Position numbers and translations under genes: made by a program. A stretch of DNA of 64,000 nt from Halobaculum roseum (GTDB lineage: Archaea > Halobacteriota > Halobacteria > Halobacteriales > Haloferacaceae), in assembly GCF_019880245.1 (NCBI RefSeq), contig NZ_CP082286.1, forward strand, positions 2,374,521-2,438,520, written 5' to 3'. Positions 1 to 8,190 of the stretch are shown here, piece by piece. How positions within the stretch are numbered: the first letter of the stretch is position 1; each line of letters opens with the position of its first letter. Below the pieces are notes generated by a model. That model was not told the origin of the DNA. It searched no databases and saw only the letters and a list, made by a program, of their open reading frames with translations.

Positions 1-382
1 GATTTGAACACGGAAGTCGCAGCGCCGAGCGCGACCGAACGGAGTGAGGTCGACGCGAGGCGACCGTCTTCAGGAGTTCAAATCCCTGTCCTGGCGTACT
101 TCTCGGGTCGACAACGCGAACGAGCGTAGCGAGTGAGCCGTCGACCCGTGTGTGCCCTTCCGACGGGGATTTGAAGTAGACGAGTCGCAGCCTGCGCAGC
201 GAGCAACGCGAGCGAGCAGGACCGTCTCGGCGTGGTTCAAATCCCTGTCCTGGCGTCTTCTGACGGAGCCACACGGCGAGCGGAGCGAGCCGTGGCTCCG
301 TGAAACCCGCGTGCAGGGATTTGAGCAGGGAGTGAAGCGAGCGAAGCGAGCGGAACGACCGCGTTCAAATCCCTGTCCTGGC
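1..382. repeat. cluster of hairpin repeats with three tRNA-3'-end-like direct repeats
   Basis: A 20-bp direct repeat (gttcaaatccctgtcctggc) occurs at 76-95, 235-254 and 363-382. Its sequence could form the T-loop, the 3' T-stem and the acceptor strand of a tRNA, but no complete tRNA can be folded around it. Copies 2 and 3 are paired with an inverted arm (ggggatttgaa at 165-175, cagggatttga at 314-324); the window opens inside the arm of copy 1. Between the units lie two other hairpins with perfect 9-bp stems: 104-112/140-148 and 264-272/292-300. All loops are rich in gcgagcg/agcgag words. No credible CDS is present; short ORFs here are frame accidents of GC-rich repeats. Confidence 0.7.
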
Positions 383-454
383 TCTTTAGACTTGGTAACC
401 CGCCACGAGATGGTCCGGTACCGCTGTTGGTACTGACACCGTAGTGAAGACCGC

Positions 455-566
455 GAAAGCCCCCGGTTCGCTCGTGGCCTGCGTCTCGCTGCGCTCCTCG
501 GCCTTCGGCCTGCGGTGCTTGCGTCGCCTCGGCTCACGAGCGAACCGGCCCCTTTCAGTCCCGCCC
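455..566 (+). repeat. dispersed fold-back element, copy 1
   Basis: First of three copies in the window (others at 11556-11684 and 43576-43699). It begins gaaagccccc and ends ggcccctttcagtcccgccc. Internal arms 463-476 and 535-548 are perfect 14-bp reverse complements; the words gctgcgctcctcgg and ctgcggtgctt between them are shared with the other copies. The three stems differ in sequence but all pair perfectly. It may be a structured RNA, a small non-autonomous element or a DNA hairpin signal. The remaining sequence from 383 to 706 shows no gene. Confidence 0.75.
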
Positions 567-706
567 GCCGCGACCGCACCGCAGCCACGACCTCCCCAGC
601 CGATTCGGTCGTCGCGCTCGCTTCGCACCCGCTCCTCCCTCATCCCTCGCGCGCTCCCGGCGGGCACACAGGCCCGCCGGCACGCGACATCCGTAGAATG
701 TCGGCC

Positions 707-1381
707 TCAGTCGTCCGCGGACGGCGTCGGCGGCTCCTCCGACAGCGACTCGGCGTACCCCTCCAGCATGTTCTCCACGTACTTCGCGACCACGTCCACC
801 TCGACGTGCACCGGGTCGCCGACCGCCTTCTCCGAGAGCGTCGTCAGCTCGTACGTGGTCGGGATGATCGCCACGTCGAACTCGTCGCCGCGCTTCTCGG
901 CGACCGTGAGCGAGATGCCGTCGAGCGCCACCGACCCCTTGTCGACGATGTAGCGGCCGAACCCCTCCGGGATCGAGAACGTGAAGCGCCAGTCCTCGCC
1001 GACGCGCTCGATGCCGGTGATCTCGGCGGTCGTGTCGACGTGGCCCTGCACGACGTGGCCGTCGAAGCGGCCGTCGGCCGCGAGCGCGCGCTCGACGTTG
1101 ACCGCGTCGCCCTCGCGCAGGTCGTCGAGGTACGTCTTCGCGACCGTCTCGGCCGCGAGGAACACGGAGAACCACGAGCGGTCGCCGGCGTCGCCGTCCC
1201 CGGTCCCCGCGGCGTCGACCGCGCCGAACTCCTCGACGGTGAGACAGACGCCGCTGACGGCGATCGACTGGCCGTGGTGGAGGTCGTCGAGCCCCTCGGC
1301 GGCGACGCGCAGGCGGAGCCCGTCGGGCGTCTCCTCGCGCCCGACGACCTCGCCGGCGGTCTCCACGATTCCGGTGAACAT
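707..1381 (-). CDS. ribE: riboflavin synthase, alpha-chain type (two lumazine-binding barrels)
   Basis: 224 aa. The enzyme dismutates two 6,7-dimethyl-8-ribityllumazine molecules into riboflavin, the last step of vitamin B2 synthesis in the cytosol. The family's N-terminus MFTGIVE is intact. The internal repeat is visible: barrel 1 (about 1-97) ends in GVCLTV (44-49) and barrel 2 (about 98-200) carries GHVVQGHVDT (108-117) and GISLTV (155-160). An Asp/Gly-rich insert at 56-67 and a loose acidic tail after 210 are halophilic additions. This is the bacterial type, not the unrelated archaeal RibC of methanogens. The ATG at 1381 is set by the conserved N-terminus. A TATA-like gctttccgttt lies ~27 nt upstream, and the gene diverges from the DUF502 gene. 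Confidence 0.95.
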   Translation of the reverse strand: MFTGIVETAGEVVGREETPDGLRLRVAAEGLDDLHHGQSIAVSGVCLTVEEFGAVDAAGTGDGDAGDRSWFSVFLAAETVAKTYLDDLREGDAVNVERALAADGRFDGHVVQGHVDTTAEITGIERVGEDWRFTFSIPEGFGRYIVDKGSVALDGISLTVAEKRGDEFDVAIIPTTYELTTLSEKAVGDPVHVEVDVVAKYVENMLEGYAESLSEEPPTPSADD

Positions 1382-1465
1382 ACCAGATCCGAGTGTCCCG
1401 CAAACGGAAAGCGTTCCGATAGCGTGACGCGAGGAGTTAAGTCGGCCCCCGACCCGTCGGCCGGT

Positions 1466-2116
1466 ATGGACGCGATCGCGCGGCTTCGGTCGAGCTTCGT
1501 GGCGGGGCTGTTCGTCGTGCTCCCGTTGGCGGTGACGCTGTTCCTGCTCGATCTGGCGGTCGACCGGCTCTCGGGGACGCTGGCGCCGACCGTCCGCGGG
1601 ACGGGGCTGGCGGCGCTGGTCGGCAACGAGGCGGTGGCGACGGCGCTCGCGGTCGTGCTCATCGCGCTCGGGATCACCGTCGTCGGGTTCGTCGCCTCCC
1701 ACGAGGCGGGCCGGCGGCTGTTCGGAGGCTTCGAGCGCGGCGTCCGGCTCCTCCCGGTCGTCCGGGCGGTGTACTTCGGCGTCCGACAGGTGAGCGAGTC
1801 GCTGGCGTCGCCGGGCGACGGCTTCGACCGCGTCGTCGTCGCGGAATTCCCCCGCGACGGCACGTGGTCGATCGGCTTCGTCACGAACCCCGCCCCCCGC
1901 AGCGTTCGCCGGACGGCCGGCGAGGAGCTGATGACCGTCTTCTTCCCGCACAGCCCGAACCCCACCGCCGGAAAGCTGGCGATGATGCACCCGGACGACT
2001 ACGCGGAGATCGATATGAGCGTCGCCCGCGGCCTCCGGCTGCTCGTCACGACGGGGTTATCGGTCGAGGACCCCGAGCGGCTCCCCGCGGCGGTCGCCTC
2101 GGACGCCGGCGAGTGA
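1466..2116 (+). CDS. DUF502 family membrane protein
   Basis: 216 aa. Two hydrophobic segments near the N-terminus (about 10-30 and 52-75) are followed by a soluble domain holding ERGVRLLPVVRAVY, FDRVVVAEFPRDG, and FFPHSPNPTAGKL, which is the layout of the DUF502 family. Its function is unknown; in plants related proteins (LCV/COV) are linked to membrane trafficking and patterning, which says little about archaea. The ATG at 1466 lies 27 nt after a ggagttaagtc TATA-like box, so the transcript is probably leaderless. It diverges from ribE and is followed after 69 nt by a small membrane protein gene in the same direction. Confidence 0.85.
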   Translation: MDAIARLRSSFVAGLFVVLPLAVTLFLLDLAVDRLSGTLAPTVRGTGLAALVGNEAVATALAVVLIALGITVVGFVASHEAGRRLFGGFERGVRLLPVVRAVYFGVRQVSESLASPGDGFDRVVVAEFPRDGTWSIGFVTNPAPRSVRRTAGEELMTVFFPHSPNPTAGKLAMMHPDDYAEIDMSVARGLRLLVTTGLSVEDPERLPAAVASDAGE

Positions 2117-2185
2117 CTCCTCGCGATCTATCCCGACTGGAGCGCGGGCGACAGGGTTTCAACGTCCGCCGGTCTACCGGCGAGC

Positions 2186-2443
2186 GTGGCGCTCGGCATC
2201 CTCGAACAGGTCGGACTCGCGGCGACGCTGATCTTCGCGCTCCCGGTCGCAGTCTACGGCGTTCAGACGATCCTCGACGGGGGCACGCTGTTCGGCGCGG
2301 TGACCGTTCTGATCGCGGTCCTGATGGTCGTGTTGCCCCGCCGGCTCACGAGCCCCGACGACGTGCCGGCGAAGGCGGCGGAGACGGCCGTCGACGCCGT
2401 GGTCGACACGCCCGAGGGGTCCGACGGCGACGGCGACCGGTAG
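2186..2443 (+). CDS. small two-helix membrane protein
   Basis: 85 aa from a GTG start. Two hydrophobic stretches (about 9-27 and 34-52) are followed by [16 protein letters not shown] and a short acidic tail. I do not recognise a named domain, although the architecture is common among haloarchaeal hypothetical proteins of this size. It lies downstream of the DUF502 gene on the same strand and ends 9 nt before the convergent peptidase gene. High third-position GC and a length free of stops support coding. The start could also be slightly internal, but the first hydrophobic segment follows the GTG directly. Confidence 0.65.
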   Translation: MALGILEQVGLAATLIFALPVAVYGVQTILDGGTLFGAVTVLIAVLMVVLPRRLTSPDDVPAKAAETAVDAVVDTPEGSDGDGDR

Positions 2444-2452
2444 CCTGCCCGA

Positions 2453-3694
2453 CTACTCGCGGCGCTTCGGAACCAGCGAGAACGGGTACTCGCCGAGGAA
2501 CTCGAAGCCGTCGTCGGTGACGACGATCAGGTCCTCCAGCCTGACTCCGCCCTCCTCGGGATCGTACACGCCCGGCTCGATCGTGACCACGTTGCCAGCT
2601 TCGAGTTCGTCGTCGCCCCCCAGCGACGGCCCCTCGTGGAGGGAGACGCCGACGCCGTGGCCCGTCGAGTGGGTGAACCCGACCTCGTCGGAATCGACGC
2701 GGAAGCCGTGGGCCGCGAGTTCGGCGGCGGCCTCCCCGTGGACGGTCGAGGCCGGGACGCCGGCGGCGACCTCGTCGAGGGCTGCCTCCCGGGCGCGCTC
2801 GACGGCGAGGTACGCCCGGCGCTCCCAGCCGCCGTCGGGGTCGACGGCGAAGGTGCGCGTCACGTCGCCGTAGTAGCCGTCGGGCCCCCGGGGCGACACG
2901 TCGAGCAGCACCGTCTCGCCCGGTCGGATCACGTCGGTGCCGGTGTAGTGGAGGTCGGCGGCGGTCGCGCCCGCGCCGATAACCGTGTTCCCGGCGTCTC
3001 GGACGCCATGGGCCGCGAGGGTCTCGTTCAGCTGCCGGCGGAGGCGCTCGGTCGAGAGCACGCCGCCGTTCCAGCGGACCGCGTCGGCGTCGACGGTCGC
3101 TTCGGCGAGGATCTCCTCGGCCCGTGCGATCCCGCGGATCGCCGCGCGCTGGACGCGCCGCAGGCGATCGATCTCGGCGTCGGTCTTCGTCTCGCGGGCG
3201 CGGGCGACGGCGTCGGTCGAGGTGACCTCGTAGCCGGCCCGTTCGAGATACACGACGGCGTCGTGGGGGATCCCCTGCGGAACGAGCACGGAGCCGGCGT
3301 CGGCGCCGCGGTCGTCGAGCGCGGCGGCCGCGCGGACGCCGGCCGGATCCGCCTGGTCGCCGACGCGGACCTCGTCGCCGGGGAACTCCCGGCGCGCCTG
3401 CTCGTCGAACAGCGCCGGCGCGCACAGCGCCGTGTGGACGCCGTTGGGGTACCCGTCCGCCTCCGAGTCGCCGTCGCCGCCGCTCGCGGGCGTCGCCACG
3501 AACGCGTAGTCGCGATCCGGGCCCGAAACGCGCGTGAGCCACCGGAGGTCGTCGTCGAAGCGGTCGCCGACGGCGACGAACCCCGCGGCGTCGCGGTCGG
3601 CGAGTTCGGTCGCGAGCGGCGCGTAGCTCGTGTCGAGCGCGTCGTCGCCGGCGGCGTCGTCACCGTCGGTATCGCCGTCTCGCTGCGGGGGCAT
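2453..3694 (-). CDS. M24 family metallopeptidase (Xaa-Pro aminopeptidase/dipeptidase type)
   Basis: 413 aa with the pita-bread fold. An N-terminal creatinase-like domain (about 20-165) precedes the catalytic domain. Metal ligands expected of M24 enzymes are visible: D265 (LLDVSPRG), D277 (GDVTRTF), H346 (HSTGHGVG), E373 (IEPGVY) and E387 (GVRLEDLI). The VTRTF and [11 protein letters not shown] contexts point to Xaa-Pro peptidase rather than methionine aminopeptidase. It cleaves peptide bonds next to proline and is probably cytosolic in peptide turnover. The start codon at 3694 directly abuts the stop of the upstream helicase gene (3695), so the two are most likely co-transcribed. The first 20 residues are acidic and unstructured. 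Confidence 0.92.
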   Translation of the reverse strand: MPPQRDGDTDGDDAAGDDALDTSYAPLATELADRDAAGFVAVGDRFDDDLRWLTRVSGPDRDYAFVATPASGGDGDSEADGYPNGVHTALCAPALFDEQARREFPGDEVRVGDQADPAGVRAAAALDDRGADAGSVLVPQGIPHDAVVYLERAGYEVTSTDAVARARETKTDAEIDRLRRVQRAAIRGIARAEEILAEATVDADAVRWNGGVLSTERLRRQLNETLAAHGVRDAGNTVIGAGATAADLHYTGTDVIRPGETVLLDVSPRGPDGYYGDVTRTFAVDPDGGWERRAYLAVERAREAALDEVAAGVPASTVHGEAAAELAAHGFRVDSDEVGFTHSTGHGVGVSLHEGPSLGGDDELEAGNVVTIEPGVYDPEEGGVRLEDLIVVTDDGFEFLGEYPFSLVPKRRE

Positions 3695-5554
3695 CTACGC
3701 CTCGACTTCGGGGTCGGGCGCCTCGACCGTCTCGACGATCTCGTCGACGATCTCCTGGGGGTCGCCCTCGCGGATCTCGTTGTGGAGGACCACCGAGATC
3801 GGCAGCGTCGGCGCGCCGGTGACGAGGTTCTGCATGAGGACGAGCCGCTCGCGCGCGCGAGACATGCCGACATAGAAGACCCGGCGCTCGTTGTCCGTGA
3901 GCACCGGCACCGGGCTGGTGGACTTGGTGAACTCCTCGCCGTCGCGGCCGGTCACGTCGAGCCCCTGCTGGTCGGCCTGGGCGGCCATCTGTTCGACGAC
4001 CTTCTCGGTGAGGTCGGTGTTGACGAACACGTGGTCGGCCTCGCGACCCTTCGCGGAGTGGATCGTGCCGAGGCGAACCCGGTCGGGGTCCTCGCCGGCG
4101 TACCCGCCCGCGAAGTACGCCTTCACCGACTTCCGCTGGAAGCTGGTGATCTTGCGGGCCATGTCCCCGGCGGACGGTCCGTCGGGCATGAACGGGACGT
4201 ACTCCTTCACGTCCTCCGGCGACAGCGGGATCTCCGCGAGGTCGTCCTCCTCGGCGGTCTCATCGACCTCGTCGAGGAAGTCGTACAGCTCGTCGCGGTC
4301 GTTGCTCCCGAACGCCGAGTCCTGGAGGATGTCCGCGAGGCGACGGGCCTGCAGCGCCGTCAGCGCCTCGCCCTTGTCGACGGCCTCGACCGCCCGGACG
4401 TAGTCGGTGAGCCGGTCGGTCCACATCCGCTGGTCGGTGAGACACGAGAACGGGATCCCCTCGGAGATGAACTCGTCGATGAAGTCGAACATCTGATAGC
4501 GCGCGCGGAACAGCACCATCACCGTCTCGTCGTCCGTGCTCTGGACGGTGTGGCGGACGTTCCGCACGAGGTCGAGCATCGACGGGGAGTCGACCGCCTC
4601 CACCGCGCCGCCCTCCTTGCGCGGCTTGAGGTCCTTCTCCTGGCGCTTGTCGATGTGGCGGATCTCCGTGTTGACGACGTTGAGGATGTTCGAGGGGAGG
4701 CGGTAGGAGTTCGGCAGCACCTCGTCCTCGTCGACCTCGGTGTCGAGCAAGAGCGCGGGGTCGGCGCCCTGCCAGGCGTACACGACCTGGTCGTCGTCGC
4801 CGGCGATGAGACACGAGTCCATGTGCGGCTTCCACTCCTCGAACACCTCGTACTGCAGCGTGGTGATGTCCTGGAACTCGTCGATCACGAGGTGGTCGAC
4901 GCTGGGGAGCAGCGAGCGCTGTTTCACCCGTTCGAGCATGTCGGCGAACCCGACCAGCCCGTTGTCGCCCTTGTAGGCGCGCCACGCCCGGATCGCCTCC
5001 GGCACGTCGAGGCGGTCGTCGTCGCCGGGCCACGTCGGGGTGTACTTGTTCCCCTCCTGGGCGTTCGGGTCGATCTCCGGCGGGAGCCGGACCTCCTCGA
5101 CGTCCCACTGGAACGGCACGTCGTACCAGTCGGCCACGTCACGCTTGGTGCGCTGGAGCCACTGCGAGGTGGCGATCACCTTGTTGCCGAGCGTCGTCGA
5201 CCGCGCGGTTCGGCGGCCGCCGCCTGAGTACTCGTCCTCGTACTCGACGCCGTAGTCGTCGCAGAACGCCTCCTTGTCGTCCTCGCCGACCACGTCGCCC
5301 CGGGAGAGGTTCAACAGCTCGTACGCCTTCGCGTGCATCGTCGCGACGTTCCCCTGCAGGTGACGCGGGGTGGTGTCGAGACGTTCGGCGAGGCGCTCGC
5401 GCACCTCGGATGCCGCCGCGCGCGTGTACGAGACGACGAGGATGTCACGGATGTCCGCGCCCTCGTCGATGAGCCCCTCGACGCGGTCGAGGAGCGCGGT
5501 CGTCTTCCCGCTGCCCGGGCCACCGAACAGGCGGGTCACCGTCGGGTCGCTCAT
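3695..5554 (-). CDS. UvrD/Rep-type superfamily 1 DNA helicase
   Basis: 619 aa ATP-dependent 3'-5' helicase. Motif I FGGPGSGKTTALL is at the N-terminus, motif II DEFQD is mid-protein, QVVYAWQGADP is motif III, TIHSAKGREAD is motif V and VFYVGMSRARERL is motif VI. It is shorter than bacterial UvrD (about 720 aa) and lacks a recognisable C-terminal extension. A likely role is repair or removal of blocked replication intermediates. An ATG at 5581 would add nine residues, but a cttatga TATA-like box sits ~27 nt before the ATG at 5554 and overlaps the outer ATG, so 5554 is preferred. It is followed with no gap by the M24 peptidase gene. Confidence 0.9.
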   Translation of the reverse strand: MSDPTVTRLFGGPGSGKTTALLDRVEGLIDEGADIRDILVVSYTRAAASEVRERLAERLDTTPRHLQGNVATMHAKAYELLNLSRGDVVGEDDKEAFCDDYGVEYEDEYSGGGRRTARSTTLGNKVIATSQWLQRTKRDVADWYDVPFQWDVEEVRLPPEIDPNAQEGNKYTPTWPGDDDRLDVPEAIRAWRAYKGDNGLVGFADMLERVKQRSLLPSVDHLVIDEFQDITTLQYEVFEEWKPHMDSCLIAGDDDQVVYAWQGADPALLLDTEVDEDEVLPNSYRLPSNILNVVNTEIRHIDKRQEKDLKPRKEGGAVEAVDSPSMLDLVRNVRHTVQSTDDETVMVLFRARYQMFDFIDEFISEGIPFSCLTDQRMWTDRLTDYVRAVEAVDKGEALTALQARRLADILQDSAFGSNDRDELYDFLDEVDETAEEDDLAEIPLSPEDVKEYVPFMPDGPSAGDMARKITSFQRKSVKAYFAGGYAGEDPDRVRLGTIHSAKGREADHVFVNTDLTEKVVEQMAAQADQQGLDVTGRDGEEFTKSTSPVPVLTDNERRVFYVGMSRARERLVLMQNLVTGAPTLPISVVLHNEIREGDPQEIVDEIVETVEAPDPEVEA

Positions 5555-5697
5555 TACCGTGTCCTCTCGTCCACGACTCATAAGCGCCGTGGCTCGCGCT
5601 CGCGGACGGACGTGTTCGGAACGGAGAAGGTCGTCTCGACGCGCTCGCGCCGCGAGCGGGCGGCGACGAGCGCGCGGATCGGTCGGTCGTCAGCCGG

Positions 5698-5886
5698 TCA
5701 GTTCACCGCCTCCGGTCGCCAGCCGCACACCGAGCACTCGGACGCGTCGCCGTCGTGAAGGCCGCCACAGTCGGGACACTGTTTCTTGTTATACGACTCC
5801 TCCCATCGGGCCGTCTCCACGTCGTGGCCGCGACTGGTCAGGAACTCGTCGAACAGGTCGCCATCGGGGCTCGGTGCCGACGCCAT
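5698..5886 (-). CDS. small zinc-finger protein, HVO_0416-like
   Basis: 62 aa. Two CxxC knuckles (C37/C40 in QCPDC, C51/C54 in ECSVC) should bind one zinc. The N-terminal half is a conserved helix (GDLFDEFLTSRGHDVETARWEE). I recall this as a haloarchaeal small zinc-finger (micro-protein) family of unknown function. The gene has its own promoter: ctatatcac lies ~28 nt upstream of the ATG, and a 7-bp palindrome sits directly before the start (separate entry), suggesting a repressor acting on a leaderless transcript. Confidence 0.85.
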   Translation of the reverse strand: MASAPSPDGDLFDEFLTSRGHDVETARWEESYNKKQCPDCGGLHDGDASECSVCGWRPEAVN

Positions 5887-5887
5887 A

Positions 5888-5906
5888 CATGGTACGCTAT
5901 ACCATG
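5888..5906. promoter_or_regulatory. palindromic operator-like site at the zinc-finger gene start
   Basis: CATGGTA (5888-5894) and TACCATG (5900-5906) are perfect reverse complements with a 5-nt centre. The site lies between the TATA-like ctatatcac (about 5911-5919) and the start codon at 5886, so a protein bound here would block a leaderless transcript. No gene starts on the other side within 180 bp, so it most likely serves the minus-strand gene. Confidence 0.5.
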
Positions 5907-6087
5907 GCGGGTGATATAGCTTGTGGCGACTCTCTCGTTCGTGAAATCGGCAGACGGCGACGGGAGAGCGTCCCCACCGGCCGCGGAGTAGTCGGATCGC
6001 GGTTCGGACGCGGGCCGCGTTCGGTTCGTCCTCGGGGGCCGTCTCACGGCGTTCGTCTCTCGGCGATCGTCGGTGGGCGATCGTCGC

Positions 6088-7617
6088 TCAGAGATCGTAC
6101 AGTTCGCCGAACTTCTCCTCCACGTAGTCGAGGAAGTACTCGGCCGTCAGCGGCTCGCCGGTGGCGACCTCGACGAGTTCGTCGGTCGGATACCGGCGGC
6201 CGTGGCGGTGGACGTGTTCGGTCATCCACTCCCACAGCGGCTGGAGGTCGCCCTCGCGGATCAGCGCGTCCACGTCGCCCAGGTCCTCGCGCATCGCGTG
6301 ATCGAGCTGTGCCGCCAGCACCGAGCCGATTGTGTACCCCTGGAACGCGGCGAAGCGGCTGCTCCAGTGGATGTCCTGCAGACAGCCGTCGGCGTCGGTG
6401 TCGGGCACGACGCCGAGGTAGTCGTCCATCTTCTCGTTCCAGACGGCCGGGATCTCCTCGACGGAGACATCGCCCTCGACGAACGCGCGGTCGATCTCAC
6501 ACCGGAGGATGATGTGCAGGTGGTAGGTGAGCTCGTCCGCTTCCACGCGGATAAGATTCTCCGGGTAGATCTGGTTCACCGCCTCGTACGCCTCCCGCGC
6601 GGTGGCGTCGGTGCCGAGGTGGTCGTTCGCCTCGTCGACGAACCCCTCCCAGAACGGCTCGGTGCGCGCGACGTGGTTCTCCCAGAACCGCGACTGGCTC
6701 TCGTGGACGCCCGACGAGAGCGAGGCCCCCAGCGGCTCGCCGAAGCGGCCGTCCGGCAGCCCCAGCTCGTAGCTCGCGTGGCCGAACTCGTGGACGGTGG
6801 CGGTGAACGCGTCCATCGGGTCCTCGGGCTTGAACCGCGTCGTGATGCGGGCGTCGAACTGGTTGCCGGAGGTGAACGGGTGCGCGGACACGTCCAGTCG
6901 GCCGCGGTCGTCGGGGTAGTTCAGCAGGTCGAGCACGGATTCCGACAGGTCGCGCTGTGTCGCGTCGTCGTAGGGGCCCGCCGCGACGAACGGCGACGCG
7001 AGGTCGACGTCGGCGGCCTCGATCTCCTCGATGAGCGGGACGAGCCCCGCCTTCAGTTCCTCGAAGACCTCCTCCAGCCGCTCCAGCGGGAGGTACGGCT
7101 CGCCGTCCTCGTACATGACCTCGTAGGCCGGGCGGTCGGGGTCGATCGCCTCGGCCCGCTCGACGTGGAGGTCCCGCAGCGTCTCCAGCGTCGGCGCGAA
7201 GCGGTCGAAGTCGTCGTCGGCCTTCGCCTCCTTCCACACCTGCTGGCTGGCGGACTGTTGCTCGGTCAGCTCCTCCACCAGCTCCTCGGGGACGCTGCGG
7301 TTGCGCTCGTGGCGCCGGCGGATCTCGCGGACGTTCGCCGTGCGATCGCCGTCGAGACCGGCGTCCTCGGCCGCATCGAGCGCGTCGGCGATCCCCTCGC
7401 CCGTGAGCTTCTCGTGGGTCGTCGCCGACAGCGCCGCGAGCTGCTTCCCGCGGGCGGCGGTGCCGCCGGTCGGCATCGTCACCTGCTGGTCCCAGTAGAG
7501 GACGCCGCTGCCGCTTTCGAGGTGCGAGATGCGGGCGTATCTGTCCATCAAGTCCCGATACGCGTCGGGCGCGTCGTCGGAGGCCGTCGAGTCGAGGTCG
7601 GCGTTCGGCGGTGCCAT
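6088..7617 (-). CDS. carboxypeptidase M32 (Taq carboxypeptidase family)
   Basis: 509 aa zinc metallocarboxypeptidase, close to the ~500 aa usual for M32. The zinc motif HEFGH is near residue 275 within TATVHEFGHASYELG, followed by GVHESQSRFWEN with the third ligand Glu, and the helical IRVEADELTYHLHI segment typical of the family. It removes C-terminal residues from peptides (not proline) in the cytosol. The start at 7617 was chosen because the conserved helical N-terminus (YRDLMDRYARI) follows a short Asp-rich lead; the open frame continues upstream without similarity. It stands alone between genes for a zinc-finger protein and a membrane protein. Confidence 0.95.
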   Translation of the reverse strand: MAPPNADLDSTASDDAPDAYRDLMDRYARISHLESGSGVLYWDQQVTMPTGGTAARGKQLAALSATTHEKLTGEGIADALDAAEDAGLDGDRTANVREIRRRHERNRSVPEELVEELTEQQSASQQVWKEAKADDDFDRFAPTLETLRDLHVERAEAIDPDRPAYEVMYEDGEPYLPLERLEEVFEELKAGLVPLIEEIEAADVDLASPFVAAGPYDDATQRDLSESVLDLLNYPDDRGRLDVSAHPFTSGNQFDARITTRFKPEDPMDAFTATVHEFGHASYELGLPDGRFGEPLGASLSSGVHESQSRFWENHVARTEPFWEGFVDEANDHLGTDATAREAYEAVNQIYPENLIRVEADELTYHLHIILRCEIDRAFVEGDVSVEEIPAVWNEKMDDYLGVVPDTDADGCLQDIHWSSRFAAFQGYTIGSVLAAQLDHAMREDLGDVDALIREGDLQPLWEWMTEHVHRHGRRYPTDELVEVATGEPLTAEYFLDYVEEKFGELYDL

Positions 7618-7712
7618 GCGAGAGGCTCCGTGTCCCGCGGTATCAACCTCCGGGTGGCCCGCACGGATGGCCGACTCTCGGCCGTCGTGGCGCGATCCGT
7701 CGCCGGGGACGG

Positions 7713-8132
7713 CTACCGATCCCCGGCGAAGGTCGCCGCGCCGTCCTCGACGACGACGCCCCGGCGGACGACGCCGTCGAGGGCCCACCCGACCGTGTAC
7801 GCGAGGGCGACGAACACGCCGTAGCCCCCGGCGAGCGAGACGACCTCGTTCACCGTCGACGCGTCGGCGCCGAACGCGGCCGTCGACAGCAGGGTGAGGA
7901 GGGCGATGCCGACGAGCACCCCGACGATGTCCCGGCCGTAGACGGACAGCGGCGACGCCGCGAGGGCGCCGGCGGCGACGCAGGTGCCGACGAGCGCGGC
8001 GTCCGCGAGCGCCGGCGGGTCGAGCGCGCTCGCTGGCGACCCCCACGAGACGCCGAGGACCAGTTGCACTCCGACGGCGCCGGCGGTCCAGAGAGCGAAC
8101 TGCGCGATCAGGGAGCGGGGACTTCGTGTCAT
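7713..8132 (-). CDS. four-helix membrane protein, unknown function
   Basis: 139 aa with four hydrophobic segments (about 8-28, 42-60, 68-88 and 100-118) and a short soluble tail (VVVEDGAATFAGDR). I recognise no domain. The start MTRSPRSLIAQFALW at 8132 puts positive charges just before the first helix; an in-frame GTG/ATG eight residues upstream is possible. It lies between the M32 peptidase and endonuclease IV genes on the same strand but with 95 and 58 nt gaps, so co-transcription is uncertain. Confidence 0.7.
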   Translation of the reverse strand: MTRSPRSLIAQFALWTAGAVGVQLVLGVSWGSPASALDPPALADAALVGTCVAAGALAASPLSVYGRDIVGVLVGIALLTLLSTAAFGADASTVNEVVSLAGGYGVFVALAYTVGWALDGVVRRGVVVEDGAATFAGDR

Positions 8133-8190
8133 CGGATCCGGCGGGCTCGCGGGCACTGTCGCCGAGGCGGTACCGGGAGCGCGGGCGCGG

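Noticed and set aside
76-382. tRNA genes at the left edge
   Set aside because: Only the 3' T-loop/acceptor part is present; no D-arm, anticodon arm or matching 5' acceptor strand can be found in the 90 nt before any copy.
1-382. CRISPR array
   Set aside because: The three repeats are spaced 128-159 bp apart, the spacers are themselves hairpins of related sequence, and no cas gene is near.
555-1990. Long opposite-strand and extended frames such as those overlapping ribE and DUF502
   Set aside because: They are Arg/Pro/Ala-rich translations of the wrong frame of GC-rich genes without any family motif.
2636-5227. 863-codon open frame on the plus strand across the peptidase and helicase genes
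   Set aside because: It is the antisense shadow of two genes with complete catalytic motifs on the minus strand.
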